A DNA stretch of 64,000 bases from Comamonadaceae bacterium G21597-S1 (GCA_027214345.1 JAPWHR010000006.1:124001-188000), one strand, 5' to 3'; shown: positions 1-8,465, numbered from the stretch's first letter. Made by a program: numbers and translations. The notes: a model not told the origin generated them from the sequence alone.

Positions 1-2
1 GC

Positions 3-1250
3 CACGCGCGGGCGCTCAAGGCCCGATTCGACGTGGCGGTGGCCACCGAACGGCCGTTCTTCGAACGCCTGGTGCATTTCTGGAGCAACCATTTCGTGGT
101 CTCGGGTGCCAAGCCCGGCGCGATCGCGATGCCGCCGTCGTTCGAGCGCGACGCCATCCGTCCGCACGTGACCGGGCGTTTCGTCGACATGTTGATGGCG
201 TCGACGAAACATCCGGCAATGTTGTTCTATCTCGACAATCTGTTGTCGATCGGGCCGAATTCGGCGCTGGCGCAGGAGAAAACGCCGGGCCGCTCCCAAG
301 GTTTCTCGCACCCCCTCGGGGGGCCTGGCGAAGCCAGGGTTGGGGGCGCTCTCAATCCGTCGCTGCGCCGCCGGCCGGCGCAGCAGGACTTCGCGATCCC
401 GCGCAGCATCGGCCTGAACGAAAACCTGGCGCGCGAGATCCTCGAGTTGCAGACGCTGGGTGCGCGCGGGGGTTACGAGCAGGCCGACGTGAGCAGCCTG
501 GCGCGCATCATCACCGGCTGGACGATTGCGCGCCCGCCCCGGGTGTCGTATGCACGGCTGACGCTGCAGGGCCGGCTCAACGGGCCCGGCCTGTTCGATT
601 TCGATCCCGATGCCCACGAGCCCGGGGCGCATCGGCTGCTCGGCGTGGCGTATGCGCAGCCGGGCGTGGCGCAGGGCGAGGCGGCGCTGCGCGCGCTGGC
701 GGCGCATCCGTCGACGGCGCGTTTCATCGCCACCAAGCTGGCGCGCCATTTCGTCGCCGACGATCCGCCGCCGGAGGTGGTGGAGCGCCTGGCCTCGGTA
801 TTCCTGGATACCGACGGCGACCTGGCCCGGGTCTGCGCCGCCCTGGTCGACCTGCCACAAGGCCAGCTGCAGCCGCTGCGCAAGTTCAAGACGCCGCAGG
901 AATTCCTGGTGTCCGCCGCGCGCGGCCTGCCGGGGCTGGAGATCGATGCGACGCGGCTGCAGCGCACGCTGGCCAATCTCGGCCAGGTGGTCTACAACCC
1001 GCCCGGCCCCAATGGTTGGCCCGACGTCGAGGCCGAGTGGCTGGGCGCCGACGCGGTGTGGAAACGATTCTTGTGGGCCGGCGAAGCGGCGTCCGCGGCC
1101 GCGTCGGGCACCTTGGCGCCGGCGGCGCTGGCGCGCGAACTGCTGGGCGACACCGTGTCGGCTGCGACGCTGCAGGCGATCGAACGCGCCGAGAGCCCGA
1201 CCCAGGGCCTGACGCTGCTGCTGGCCAGCGCCGAATTCCAGCGGAGGTAG
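3..1250 (+). CDS. DUF1800 family protein, 5' end cut by window edge
   Basis: The reading frame is open from the first bases, so the N-terminus lies outside the window; the GTG at 33 is internal. Visible family features are the early segment LVHFWSNHF, the core GLNENLAREILELQTLG near the middle and LARIITGW shortly after. DUF1800 proteins are of unknown biochemical function and are commonly encoded just before a DUF1501 protein, as here; the stop codon is followed directly by the DUF1501 start at 1251, so the two are surely co-transcribed. Oddity: about 30 to 40 residues of low-complexity, Pro/Gly/Arg-rich sequence interrupt the protein before GLNENLAREIL, encoded by a palindrome-rich stretch (283-385). 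Homologues that I remember run almost directly from the SIGPNS-like segment into GLNENLA. The family call is firm; the role is unknown. Confidence 0.9.
   Translation, partial: HARALKARFDVAVATERPFFERLVHFWSNHFVVSGAKPGAIAMPPSFERDAIRPHVTGRFVDMLMASTKHPAMLFYLDNLLSIGPNSALAQEKTPGRSQGFSHPLGGPGEARVGGALNPSLRRRPAQQDFAIPRSIGLNENLAREILELQTLGARGGYEQADVSSLARIITGWTIARPPRVSYARLTLQGRLNGPGLFDFDPDAHEPGAHRLLGVAYAQPGVAQGEAALRALAAHPSTARFIATKLARHFVADDPPPEVVERLASVFLDTDGDLARVCAALVDLPQGQLQPLRKFKTPQEFLVSAARGLPGLEIDATRLQRTLANLGQVVYNPPGPNGWPDVEAEWLGADAVWKRFLWAGEAASAAASGTLAPAALARELLGDTVSAATLQAIERAESPTQGLTLLLASAEFQRR
283..385. repeat. Palindromic repeat-like element inserted in frame in the DUF1800 gene
   Basis: The stretch contains CCTGGC-GAA-GCCAGG (324-338), a perfect 6-bp stem with a 3-base loop, preceded by a C5-TCG-G5 hairpin from 311, and followed by a second inverted repeat around 362-385 (CTGCGCCG / CGGCGCAG). 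The sequence resembles the short palindromic elements scattered in intergenic regions of Burkholderiales genomes, but here it keeps the reading frame open. That it is a mobile or repeated element is inference; only one copy was noticed in this window. Confidence 0.5.
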
Positions 1251-2499
1251 ATGGACATGATCGATACATACTCCCCTGCGACCGGCGCCACGTCCGTATC
1301 GCCCGCGATGCGGAGCGGCGCCGTGTCACGCCGGCATTTCGTGGGTGCGGTCGCCGGTCTGGCGGCAGCGGGCATGGCGCCACTGCCGGTGCTGGCCGCA
1401 GCGCCCACCGAGCGCCGGCTGGTCGTGGTCGTGTTGCGCGGCGGCATGGACGGCCTGTCGGCGGTGCCGGCATGGGGCGATCCGCACTGGATGTCGGCGC
1501 GGGGCCCGCTGGCGTTGCCGCCCCCCGGGCGCTGCCGGTGGTGCCTTGCCGCTGGACGGTTTCTTCGGCCTGCATCCCAACCTGCTGCAACTGGCTGCGT
1601 TGTATGGCCAGGGCCAGTTGGCGGTGGTCCATGCCACGGCGACGTCCTACCGCGACCGCTCCCACTTCGACGGCCAGAACGTGCTCGAGAGTGGTGCCGA
1701 GCAACCGTTTGCGTCCGACAGTGGCTGGCTCAACCGAGCGCTCGCACTGCTGCCGGCGGCGGGCAAGGGGCTGGGCGTGGCGCTGAACAGCCACATGCCG
1801 CTGCTGATGCGCGGCGCGGTTCCGGTCACGTCGTGGTCACCGTCGCTGTTGCCGCCGCCGCAACGCGACACCGTCAGCCGGCTGGCCGCCTTGTACCGTG
1901 ACACCGACCCGGCGATGGCGATGGCCTTCGACAACGCCTTGCGTGGCAACGCGCTGGCACGTAGCGGCCCGCGCACACCGGCCGGCGGCCCGTTTCCGAA
2001 CATGATGGCCGCGGCCGCGCGTTTCCTGGCCGCGCCGCAAGGTGCGCGGGTTGCGATGTGCGAACTCGGCGGCTGGGACACTCACGTCAACCAGATGGCA
2101 CCGCTGGGCGCCTTGTCCAGCAACCTGACGCAACTCGACCGCGGCATCGCCGCCTTGCGCGACGGCCTGGGCCCGCTGTGGTCGCAGACGGTCGTACTGG
2201 TCATGAGCGAATTCGGCCGCACCGTGGCGCCCAACGGCACCCAGGGCAGCGATCACGGCGTGGGCGGCGCGGCCTTCCTCATCGGCGGCGCGGTCAACGG
2301 CGGGCGTGTCATCGCCGACTGGCCGGGCCTGGCGCCGGCGCAACTGCACGAAGGCCGGGACCTGCGGCCGACGACGGATCTGCGGTCGGTGGCGATGGGG
2401 GTGTTGCGGGACCACCTGGACATCGCCGAAGACCTGTTGGCGAGGGTGTTTCCTTCGCAGCATCGGATTGCGCCCAACGATGGTCTGGTGCGGTCTTGA
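1251..2499 (+). pseudogene. DUF1501 family protein with Tat signal, frameshifted at a C6 run
   Basis: The start is the ATG immediately after the DUF1800 stop. The first frame encodes a twin-arginine signal (SRRHF, then a hydrophobic Ala-rich segment ending LPVLAAA) and the family start LVVVVLRGGMDGLSAVPAW. The rest (GFFGLHPNL, SYRDRSHFDGQN, ELGGWDTHVNQ, VLVMSEFGRTV, GSDHGVGGAAF) lies in another frame through to the stop at 2499. The frames cross at 1521-1526, a run of six C; with five C the protein reads LPPPGAAGGALPLDGFF without a break. This is either a real one-base insertion or a sequencing or assembly error in a homopolymer. DUF1501 proteins are exported sulfatase-like proteins of unknown role, typically paired with DUF1800. 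Confidence 0.85.
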
Positions 2500-2672
2500 A
2501 TGGTGCTTTCGAGCCTGCTGCGTCCGGTCGGCCTGAGTCACATGCCCCTCACTCGGGCCCCCGAAGCGTCCGCAAGCTGTCGCGCAGGCGATAGTCCGAG
2601 TTGAATCGGTCGCCTCTCACGCGCTCACGAACGGTTCACGTTCAGTCTTCCCAATGCGTCAGCGGCAGGTAG

Positions 2673-2966
2673 CTATTCTTCTCCAATGGCCAACTGACCC
2701 TGAGGATCGACTGGTGGCCAGCGGCCATTCTTGACCCGCTGCTCGACCCAGCGGTGCATGGCGGCATGGTCCACGGCGTATTCGCCACGGGCCGACTTCC
2801 ACACAAGTGCCGGGTTTCGCTCTCGCAGCGATTCCAGTGCGCGCTGCGCCATCTGGGGAGTCACACGGTCCGTTACCCGCTCACGGTCGTACACATAGAC
2901 CCGTCTGCAAACAGTCCGCCCGCGTCGCAGACGCCCGCGCCACCGCGCCCTAACTTGAGGTTGCAA
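2673..2966 (-). CDS. Small hypothetical protein next to ORF6N remnant
   Basis: I do not recognise the family. The C-terminal two thirds look like a real, charged, probably helical protein (TPQMAQRALESLRER, then KSARGEYAVDHAAMHRW), whereas the first 20 residues are Arg-rich and look like out-of-frame sequence, so the true start is probably downstream of the one given. It overlaps the 3' end of the ORF6N fragment by 17 bases and may be part of the same decayed element. No promoter or ribosome site stands out. The 170 bases between the DUF1501 stop and this gene show nothing I can name. Confidence 0.35.
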   Translation of the reverse strand: MQPQVRARWRGRLRRGRTVCRRVYVYDRERVTDRVTPQMAQRALESLRERNPALVWKSARGEYAVDHAAMHRWVEQRVKNGRWPPVDPQGQLAIGEE

Positions 2967-3177
2967 TTTGCAACCTCAAAGCCGCAACCTCCTCGTCCTC
3001 CAACTGAAACATGAAGTCCGCCGGAAACCGTTCCAGGATGCGCTGAACCTGCTGATCGAACCGTTTCGTCGTCTCGCCACAAAACGCGGCCAGGTCGGCG
3101 TCGAGCACAACCCGCTGCCGCCGAATCAGGAGGATGCGCTGGGCGATCTCGCCAATCGACAGCGGCGCGTCGCTCAC
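2950..3177 (-). pseudogene. ORF6N-domain fragment (phage-type DNA-binding protein remnant)
   Basis: About 75 residues from a GTG start match the N-terminal ORF6N domain (IAQRILLIRRQRVVLDADLA, then ERFPADFMFQLEDEE). ORF6N proteins are phage or prophage-encoded, putatively DNA-binding, and normally continue for another 100 or more residues past this point. Here the frame stops just after the domain core, so this is a truncated remnant. No integrase, attachment site or other phage gene is near it, which suggests an old, eroded insertion between the DUF1501 gene and the rhodanese gene. Confidence 0.6.
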
Positions 3178-3293
3178 CGCCTTGGCCCGCTGCGCGGCTT
3201 ATTCCGAATCCGGCATATGCTTCGAAAAAGTAAATCGTTCCCTCGCTGGCCATTGCCTCAGACAATCTGGCGCTTTGCGATCCGCGTAGAACC

Positions 3294-4232
3294 ATGAAAT
3301 CCCTGTCTGTCCTCTTGTCCGGCCTCGCTTTCGCGGCGCTCGGCCATGCCGCCCAACCCCTGCTGTCGCCAGCGGAACTGCAGCCCAAACTCGCCGATCC
3401 GAACGTGCGGGTGATCGACATCCGGGAATCCAGGATCTACCTGGCCGATCACATTCCGGGTTCCGTGAACGCGCCCTACATGCACTGGCGCGGCCCGGCC
3501 GGCAATCCGGGCGAACTGCCGCCGCTGCCCAAGCTCAAGGAACTGGTGCAGTCCATGGGTTTGAGCCCGTCGGTGCATGCCGTGGTGGTGTCCAGCGGCG
3601 CCGACGCGAGCGATTTCGGCGCTGCGGCGCGCGTGTACTGGACACTCAAGGTGCTGGGCCTGAAGGAGTTGTCGGTGCTCAACGGCGGCGTCAAGGCCTG
3701 GACCGGCGCCAAGTTGCCGCTGAGCAAGGAAGGCGTGCTGGCACCCACCAGCAGCTACGAACCTCAGCTCGACATGTCGCTGATCGCCACCACGCAGGAG
3801 GTGGCGCAACGCGTCAAGTCCGGCGATGCGGTGCTGATCGATGCGCGCCCCGAGCCCTTTTTCTATGGCGAGACCCGCGCGCCGATGGCCAAGGTGCCGG
3901 GCACCCTGCCGGGCGCGGTGAACCTGCGCCACGACAAATGGTTCGCGCCAGGCAGTGCGGTGTTCGTGCCGGAGAGCCAGGCGCGCCAGATCGCGGCAAC
4001 CAGCCCGATCGACCCGGCCAAGCAGACGGTGTCGTTCTGCAACACCGGTCACTGGGCTGCGACCAACTGGTTCGCGATGTCCGAGGTGCTGGGCCAGAAA
4101 AACGTCAAGCTCTACCCGACCTCGATGACCGAGTGGTCGCGCGACCCGAACCTGCCGATGGACAACGTGCCCAGCCGCGTCGCGCAGCTGGTCATCGACG
4201 CGAAGATCTGGGCCGACAAGACCTTCAAGTGA
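3294..4232 (+). CDS. Exported tandem-domain rhodanese (sulfurtransferase)
   Basis: A 312-residue protein with a signal peptide (hydrophobic segment ending ALGHAAQ) followed by two rhodanese domains, so it acts in the periplasm. The C-terminal domain carries the active-site loop CNTGHWA, with the persulfide-forming Cys at about residue 249. The N-terminal domain begins with RVIDIRESRIYLADHIPG and has Ser (VVSSGADASDFG) where a catalytic Cys would lie, as is usual for the inactive first domain of tandem rhodaneses. The next gene, 14 bases downstream, is a YeeE/YedE-type transporter, so the pair probably handles thiosulfate or another sulfane-sulfur compound outside the inner membrane. Substrate is not shown by the sequence. 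Confidence 0.88.
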   Translation: MKSLSVLLSGLAFAALGHAAQPLLSPAELQPKLADPNVRVIDIRESRIYLADHIPGSVNAPYMHWRGPAGNPGELPPLPKLKELVQSMGLSPSVHAVVVSSGADASDFGAAARVYWTLKVLGLKELSVLNGGVKAWTGAKLPLSKEGVLAPTSSYEPQLDMSLIATTQEVAQRVKSGDAVLIDARPEPFFYGETRAPMAKVPGTLPGAVNLRHDKWFAPGSAVFVPESQARQIAATSPIDPAKQTVSFCNTGHWAATNWFAMSEVLGQKNVKLYPTSMTEWSRDPNLPMDNVPSRVAQLVIDAKIWADKTFK

Positions 4233-4245
4233 CGGCGGCCGCATC

Positions 4246-5325
4246 GTGAAGCGCCTTCCCCTGGCGGCCGTGCTGGCCGCCTTTTTCGTGTTTCTCGCCT
4301 TGTCCGTGTCGATCCGCCAGGCGGTGCTGCTGCTGGTCGGTGTCGGCATGGGCATGGCGCTGGCCGGCGCCCGGTTCGGTTTCACCACCGGCTGGCGCCA
4401 ACTGATCGAGCAAAAAGATCCGCAAGGCGTTGCCGGCCAGGTGTTGCTGCTGGCGTTGGCCAGCCTGGCCGCCTTGCCGCTGCTCGGCGTGTTCCCCGAG
4501 TTGCATGCCGCGCTCGGGCCGCCCAGCGTCAGCCTGCTGCTGGGCGCCTTCGTGTTCGGGTTGACGATGCAGATCGCCGATGGCTGCGGTTCGGGCGCCT
4601 TGTACAAGGCCGGCCTGGGCGTGCCGCTGAACATGGGCATCCTGCCGCTGTTCGCGCTCGGCAGTTTCCTGGGCTCGGTGCATCTGGACCGCTGGCTGGC
4701 GCTGGGCCAGATTGAACCCGTGGCTTTGGGTGAACAATTCGGCACCGGCGGCGCGCTGGCGCTGACGCTGGTGTTGCTGGCGCTGACGCTGATGCTGGTA
4801 CGGGCCTGGGTCGGGCCCGGCCGCCAGTGGATCGCGCGGCGCTGGATCTGGGGTGCGGTGGTGCTGGCGGTGCTGGCCACATTGAACCTGCTGCTGGCCG
4901 GCCAGCCCTGGGGCGTCGTGTACGGCTTCGGCCTGTGGGCGGCAAAAGTGTCGATGGGCCTGGGCCTGTTCGATCCGGCGGCCAACATGTTCTGGGGCCA
5001 GGAGGGCAATACGCAGCGCCTGACCCAGACCGTGCTGATGGACGTGACGACGATCACCAATGTCGGCATCCTGGGCGGCGCCTTGTGGATTTCGGCCAGG
5101 GCAGGTGGTGGCAACGCCGGCAAGCCGCTGGACCGCCAGCAGTGGATCGTCGGCCTCGTGGCCGGTTTCCTGCTGGGCTACAGCTCGCGGTTGGCCTTCG
5201 GCTGCAACATCGGCGCCATGCTCAGTGGCATTTCCACCGGCAGCCTGCATGGCTGGTTGTGGGTGCCGCTGGCCTTTGCCGGATCGCTGGTCGGGGTGCG
5301 CGTGCGTCGCCACTACCGCTACTGA
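4246..5325 (+). CDS. YeeE/YedE family (TsuA-like) sulfur-compound transporter
   Basis: A 359-residue polytopic membrane protein starting at GTG, 14 bases after the rhodanese stop. It contains the two family hallmark loops, MQIADGCGSGALYKAG (Cys about 114) and AFGCNIGAMLSGISTGS (Cys about 320), matching the conserved cysteines that relay thiosulfate in the structurally characterised TsuA. The N-terminal half begins with a hydrophobic hairpin and FGFTTGWRQ. The family imports thiosulfate or related species. TsuA usually works with a TusA-like protein; here the partner seems to be the exported rhodanese upstream, so sulfur may be transferred from periplasmic carriers. Family is clear, substrate is inferred. 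Confidence 0.88.
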   Translation: MKRLPLAAVLAAFFVFLALSVSIRQAVLLLVGVGMGMALAGARFGFTTGWRQLIEQKDPQGVAGQVLLLALASLAALPLLGVFPELHAALGPPSVSLLLGAFVFGLTMQIADGCGSGALYKAGLGVPLNMGILPLFALGSFLGSVHLDRWLALGQIEPVALGEQFGTGGALALTLVLLALTLMLVRAWVGPGRQWIARRWIWGAVVLAVLATLNLLLAGQPWGVVYGFGLWAAKVSMGLGLFDPAANMFWGQEGNTQRLTQTVLMDVTTITNVGILGGALWISARAGGGNAGKPLDRQQWIVGLVAGFLLGYSSRLAFGCNIGAMLSGISTGSLHGWLWVPLAFAGSLVGVRVRRHYRY

Positions 5326-5340
5326 AGACGGGGACGCACG

Positions 5341-5526
5341 ATGACTGCTTCTTCATCACCTTCATCCCGTCGCCTCTGTCAGATCGTGTTCTGGCTCGGC
5401 CTGATGTCCTTCCTGGCCTGGGACTGGTCGACGTCGGCACCGGTGGACCTGCGCCAGGAGCCGCCGTTGATCGCGGCCGGCTCCGGCCAGGTGGTCAGTG
5501 GCGGCCATTGCTCGATGGCGAAATAG
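5341..5526 (+). CDS. Small single-span membrane protein after the YeeE gene
   Basis: A 61-residue frame, 15 bases after the transporter, with a purine-rich GGGGACG before the ATG. It has one predicted membrane span (IVFWLGLMSFLAWDW) and a polar tail ending GGHCSMAK. I do not recognise the family. Tight spacing and co-direction with rhodanese and YeeE argue for a third gene of the operon; the C-terminal Cys/His could relate to sulfur handling, but that is speculation. Confidence 0.5.
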   Translation: MTASSSPSSRRLCQIVFWLGLMSFLAWDWSTSAPVDLRQEPPLIAAGSGQVVSGGHCSMAK

Positions 5527-5545
5527 CCGCGTCGGCCGCGTCGGC

Positions 5546-6169
5546 CTATTTGATCAGCGCCTGAATCTCGCGGAACAGCGGGTGGTCGGCGCTGCGCAGC
5601 CACTCGAACGCCACCATCTCGGTCGTCACCAGTTCGGCGCCGTTGCCGGCCAGCCGGTCGTAGGCGGCGTCGCGGTTGCGCTCGGTGCGTGAGCCGCAGG
5701 CGTCGGTGACAACCCAGACCTCGAGTTCTTCTTCGAGCAGCTCGAGCGCCGTCTGCAGCAGGCACACATGGGCTTCGACGCCGGCGATGACGACGGTGTT
5801 GCGTACCGGCGCCGCTTCAGGCACTGCCTTTTGCAGGTGTTTGGGCAGGCTGCGCGCATTGCCGCCTTGCGCGGGTTTGCGTGGCGCGGGGCGCAGTGCC
5901 TCGAGCAGGCCGTCGCCACACGCGCTGAACGCCATCTTGGGCAACACGCGGGCGCTGGCGTCGGTCAGTGCCGCGGCCAGCGCAGGGTCGCTCGCGCCCA
6001 GCTTGGACGGGTTCTGTTCGGTCGCCCAGATCGGAACCTGCAGCGCCTGGGCCATGCGCGCCAGCCGCACGGCGTTGGCCAGCACACTGGCCCCGTCGGC
6101 AATGGCCGGCATCAGCCGCGTCTGGTAGTCGACCAGCACCAACTGGCATTCATCGGTATCGAGCAACAT
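5546..6169 (-). CDS. Isochorismatase-family hydrolase
   Basis: About 207 residues from the ATG at 6169, chosen because GGAGA lies about 10 bases upstream and the longer frame would read through the globin gene. The cysteine-hydrolase triad of this fold is visible: Asp in VLVDYQTRL, Lys in LPKMAFS and Cys in GVEAHVCLLQTALEL. The family (YcaC and nicotinamidase relatives) hydrolyses amide or ester bonds of small molecules; the substrate cannot be told. It lies 38 bases downstream of the exported globin gene and is likely co-transcribed with it. It is convergent with the small membrane protein gene at 5341. Confidence 0.85.
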   Translation of the reverse strand: MLLDTDECQLVLVDYQTRLMPAIADGASVLANAVRLARMAQALQVPIWATEQNPSKLGASDPALAAALTDASARVLPKMAFSACGDGLLEALRPAPRKPAQGGNARSLPKHLQKAVPEAAPVRNTVVIAGVEAHVCLLQTALELLEEELEVWVVTDACGSRTERNRDAAYDRLAGNGAELVTTEMVAFEWLRSADHPLFREIQALIK

Positions 6170-6207
6170 CGGGATGTTTCTCCGGTAGGGTGGGTGTGCC
6201 GCCGTAC

Positions 6208-6660
6208 TCAGCGGGTGATGATGTCGCGGTGCATCGGCGCCAGTAGAGCCAGCAGCCGGTTCTGGTCGCGGAAGGGAATCTGCCGCGCATCCATCGCGAC
6301 CTGCAGCACCTCCACCAACGCATTGAAATCCGCCTTGCGGATACCCAGCTCGGCATGCGCTGCTTTCATCGTGTCGCCTTCGTATCGGCACGGTCCCCCG
6401 CTGAGCTGGCAGACCTGGTCCCGCAGCTGCTCCTTGAGGTTGGCTGGCTTGGTTTCGGCAAACATCTTGCCGATGCGGGGATCGACCCGCAGGCGCTCCA
6501 CGAAGTCGTTCATCAACGCGGTAATGCCCGGCACTTCACCCAGCGCGTGGTAGAGCGTGTCGGCCGTTGCGGCGGTTTGTGCCGGGGCCGCGCCGCCGAG
6601 CAGAAGAAAGGCGCAGACCATGGGTCGCAAGGCTGCCTGGAGATGTCGGTTCCACACCAT
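6208..6660 (-). CDS. Group 1 truncated haemoglobin with an export signal
   Basis: From the Met at 6660 the protein has a short basic start, a hydrophobic stretch (AALRPMVCAFLLLGGAAPAQ) and then a globin of about 120 residues. Family signs are LMNDFVERLRVDPRIGKMF, the Cys pair in DQVCQLSGGPC and the proximal His in MKAAHAELGI. Truncated haemoglobins bind O2 or NO and are usually cytoplasmic; here a cleavable signal predicts a periplasmic protein. The gene is followed by the isochorismatase-fold gene and preceded closely (14 bases) by the DUF3034 outer-membrane protein gene, so all three may form one minus-strand unit. Confidence 0.85.
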   Translation of the reverse strand: MVWNRHLQAALRPMVCAFLLLGGAAPAQTAATADTLYHALGEVPGITALMNDFVERLRVDPRIGKMFAETKPANLKEQLRDQVCQLSGGPCRYEGDTMKAAHAELGIRKADFNALVEVLQVAMDARQIPFRDQNRLLALLAPMHRDIITR

Positions 6661-6673
6661 GAAGTTGCTCCGA

Positions 6674-7642
6674 TCAGAAAGCCAGCTGGCCGGACAGGTA
6701 CAGGCCGCGCTGGCGCCGATTGGCGGTGACACCTGGCACGACGCGGCCGAGACGCACCCAGGCCAGCGTCAGTGAGGTGTTCTTGTTCGGCGTCCACGCG
6801 ATGAACAGGTCAGCCCAGTCGTCCTCGCGCAATGCGTCGCCCAGGCCCGCCGCCGCGCCCAGCGCCTGCAGATTGTCGGGCTTGAACCGGTATTCGGCAC
6901 CGATGGCGAGATCCCGGCGCAGCAACCAGGCAATGGAGAATTCCGGTTGCAGGCTGTAGCGGTCACGGCCCGGCGCCGCCGAACCGAACCCGAGCAGGCC
7001 CGCCTGGTTGGCCCTGGTCGCGCGCAAGGTCGCGTTCATCAGCACGCTGTCGGCCAGAAACAACTTGGTGGCGCTCAGATAGACATCGGTGCCATGGGTC
7101 CGTGCACCCAGGAATTGCAGCACCGAAGCCAGCGAGCCGGGTTGCACACGCTTGTACTGAAGGCCGAGCGACAGTTGCGGCCACCAACGGTCGCTGTCGA
7201 GCACGGCATCTCCGGCCAGGCGCAGCTTCAGTCCCACCACGTTCAGGCCGATATGCGGGTTCGGTGCAATGCCGAATGGCGCAATACCATTGAGTGCGCT
7301 CGCCGGCGCGGCGTCGAAATCCAGGCGCGCAAGCGACAACTCGACCCGTTCATTCCAGCCCAGCGCCACGCCGGCGCTGGTGAGTCCGTAATCCTGCGTG
7401 CGAACACGGCTCAGATAGGCAGAGACGCCGGTTTCGCCGGCGGTCGCGTTGCTACCGATGGTGGCCCACGGCGTCAGGCCGCCACCTGCCGTGCCTTCGA
7501 CGCTGCTGACCCCGCCGGTCAGCCGCAGCTTGCCGGTATCGGCCTGCACCCAGTCGCCTGCCAGGCAGGCCACCGCGGCCAGGGACAGGGCGATCGAGCG
7601 GTGAAGCCAGTGGCCCCAGTCTGGAGTCTGCACGCGAATCAT
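6674..7642 (-). CDS. DUF3034 family outer-membrane protein
   Basis: A 322-residue protein with a signal peptide (hydrophobic ALSLAAVACLAG) followed by alternating amphipathic strands and a terminal Phe (GLYLSGQLAF), as expected of a beta-barrel. The segment LTGGVSSVEGTAGGGLTPWA is the DUF3034 start. I chose the ATG at 7642; an in-frame ATG 42 bases upstream is also possible because neither has a strong ribosome site. It is transcribed away from the cupredoxin and GGDEF-EAL genes, an arrangement I associate with other Proteobacteria, and towards the globin gene. Its function is unknown; possibly a pore or copper/heme-linked surface protein. Confidence 0.75.
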   Translation of the reverse strand: MIRVQTPDWGHWLHRSIALSLAAVACLAGDWVQADTGKLRLTGGVSSVEGTAGGGLTPWATIGSNATAGETGVSAYLSRVRTQDYGLTSAGVALGWNERVELSLARLDFDAAPASALNGIAPFGIAPNPHIGLNVVGLKLRLAGDAVLDSDRWWPQLSLGLQYKRVQPGSLASVLQFLGARTHGTDVYLSATKLFLADSVLMNATLRATRANQAGLLGFGSAAPGRDRYSLQPEFSIAWLLRRDLAIGAEYRFKPDNLQALGAAAGLGDALREDDWADLFIAWTPNKNTSLTLAWVRLGRVVPGVTANRRQRGLYLSGQLAF

Positions 7643-7799
7643 GCGCAGAGTATGCCGAAGATTTGTCGCCTCCAGATGCGCCATGCCGGCTTGTTTACGT
7701 TGTTGTTCGACAATGATCGCGATGGAGTATTGCATGCTGGTGTAAGCTGTTGCGCCAAGCGGGTGCGGTCGCACCTGTCGCCAGACCTTGCGCCACAAC

Positions 7800-8465
7800 A
7801 TGCCGAACTTCCATCTCCTTCGCCGAAGCGGCGACCTCGATCGCGCCACGCGGCTGCATCCGTGGTGTCGATGGCTGATCGCCACCATGCCGGCGTGGAC
7901 GCTGAGCCAGGCGCTGGCAGCAGGCGTGCAGATCGAGGTGCAGGACGGGGGTGGCAAACCACTCGCCGATGCCGTGGTTTTCCTGCAATCGCGCGAAGCG
8001 CGTGCGCTGGTCAGGCCGGCGCAAGGCGCGGAAATCGCGCAAAAGGCCAAGGTTTTCGATCCCGCGGTGCTCGTGGTGCCGGTCGGAACGCCGGTCGCGT
8101 TCCCCAATCGCGACACGGTACGTCACCATGTCTATTCATTCTCTCCAGCCAAGAGCTTCGAGCTCAAGCTGTACAGCGGCGTGCCGGCCAATCCGGTGTT
8201 GTTCGACAAGACCGGTATTGCCGTGCTGGGCTGCAATATCCATGACGCGATGACAGCCTGGGTCGTTGTGGTCGACACGCCATACTACGGCCGCAGCATG
8301 GCCGGCGGCACGGTGACGATGACCGATGTGCCGCCCGGCAACTACCGCTTGCGGGTATGGCATCCATCGCTGCCGTTGGGGGTGCCAGCCACTGATCAGG
8401 CGTTGCAGGTCGGCTCCGCCGACATCCGGCAGGTGTTCGCGCTTGACGCAGCCAGGGGGCCATGA
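7800..8465 (+). CDS. Cupredoxin-like periplasmic protein (methylamine-utilisation-type annotation)
   Basis: A 221-residue protein; an N-terminal signal ends near SQALAAG. A first domain (GVQIEVQDGGGKPLADAVVFL) is followed by a plastocyanin-like domain with candidate type-1 copper ligands: His in FPNRDTVRHHVYSFS and Cys, His and Met in VLGCNIHDAMTAWV. Such proteins are often annotated as methylamine utilisation proteins although no other mau gene is present here. Its stop lies 19 bases before the GTG of the GGDEF-EAL gene, so a shared operon is likely. It could deliver copper or act as a redox-sensing ligand for the periplasmic sensor of the next protein; that is inference. Confidence 0.75.
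   Translation: MPNFHLLRRSGDLDRATRLHPWCRWLIATMPAWTLSQALAAGVQIEVQDGGGKPLADAVVFLQSREARALVRPAQGAEIAQKAKVFDPAVLVVPVGTPVAFPNRDTVRHHVYSFSPAKSFELKLYSGVPANPVLFDKTGIAVLGCNIHDAMTAWVVVVDTPYYGRSMAGGTVTMTDVPPGNYRLRVWHPSLPLGVPATDQALQVGSADIRQVFALDAARGP

Noticed and set aside
1501-1560. Programmed ribosomal frameshift in the DUF1501 gene
   Set aside because: There is no slippery heptamer with a stimulatory structure characteristic of such sites, and homologues are encoded in one frame; a homopolymer indel or error explains it better.
2673-3177. Toxin-antitoxin or active prophage module
   Set aside because: Only an ORF6N fragment and one unrecognised small frame are present; no partner gene, integrase or attachment repeats were seen.
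7800-8465. Methylamine dehydrogenase cluster
   Set aside because: The cupredoxin-like protein is often annotated as methylamine utilisation, but no mauA, mauB, mauD, mauE or mauG-like gene is present.
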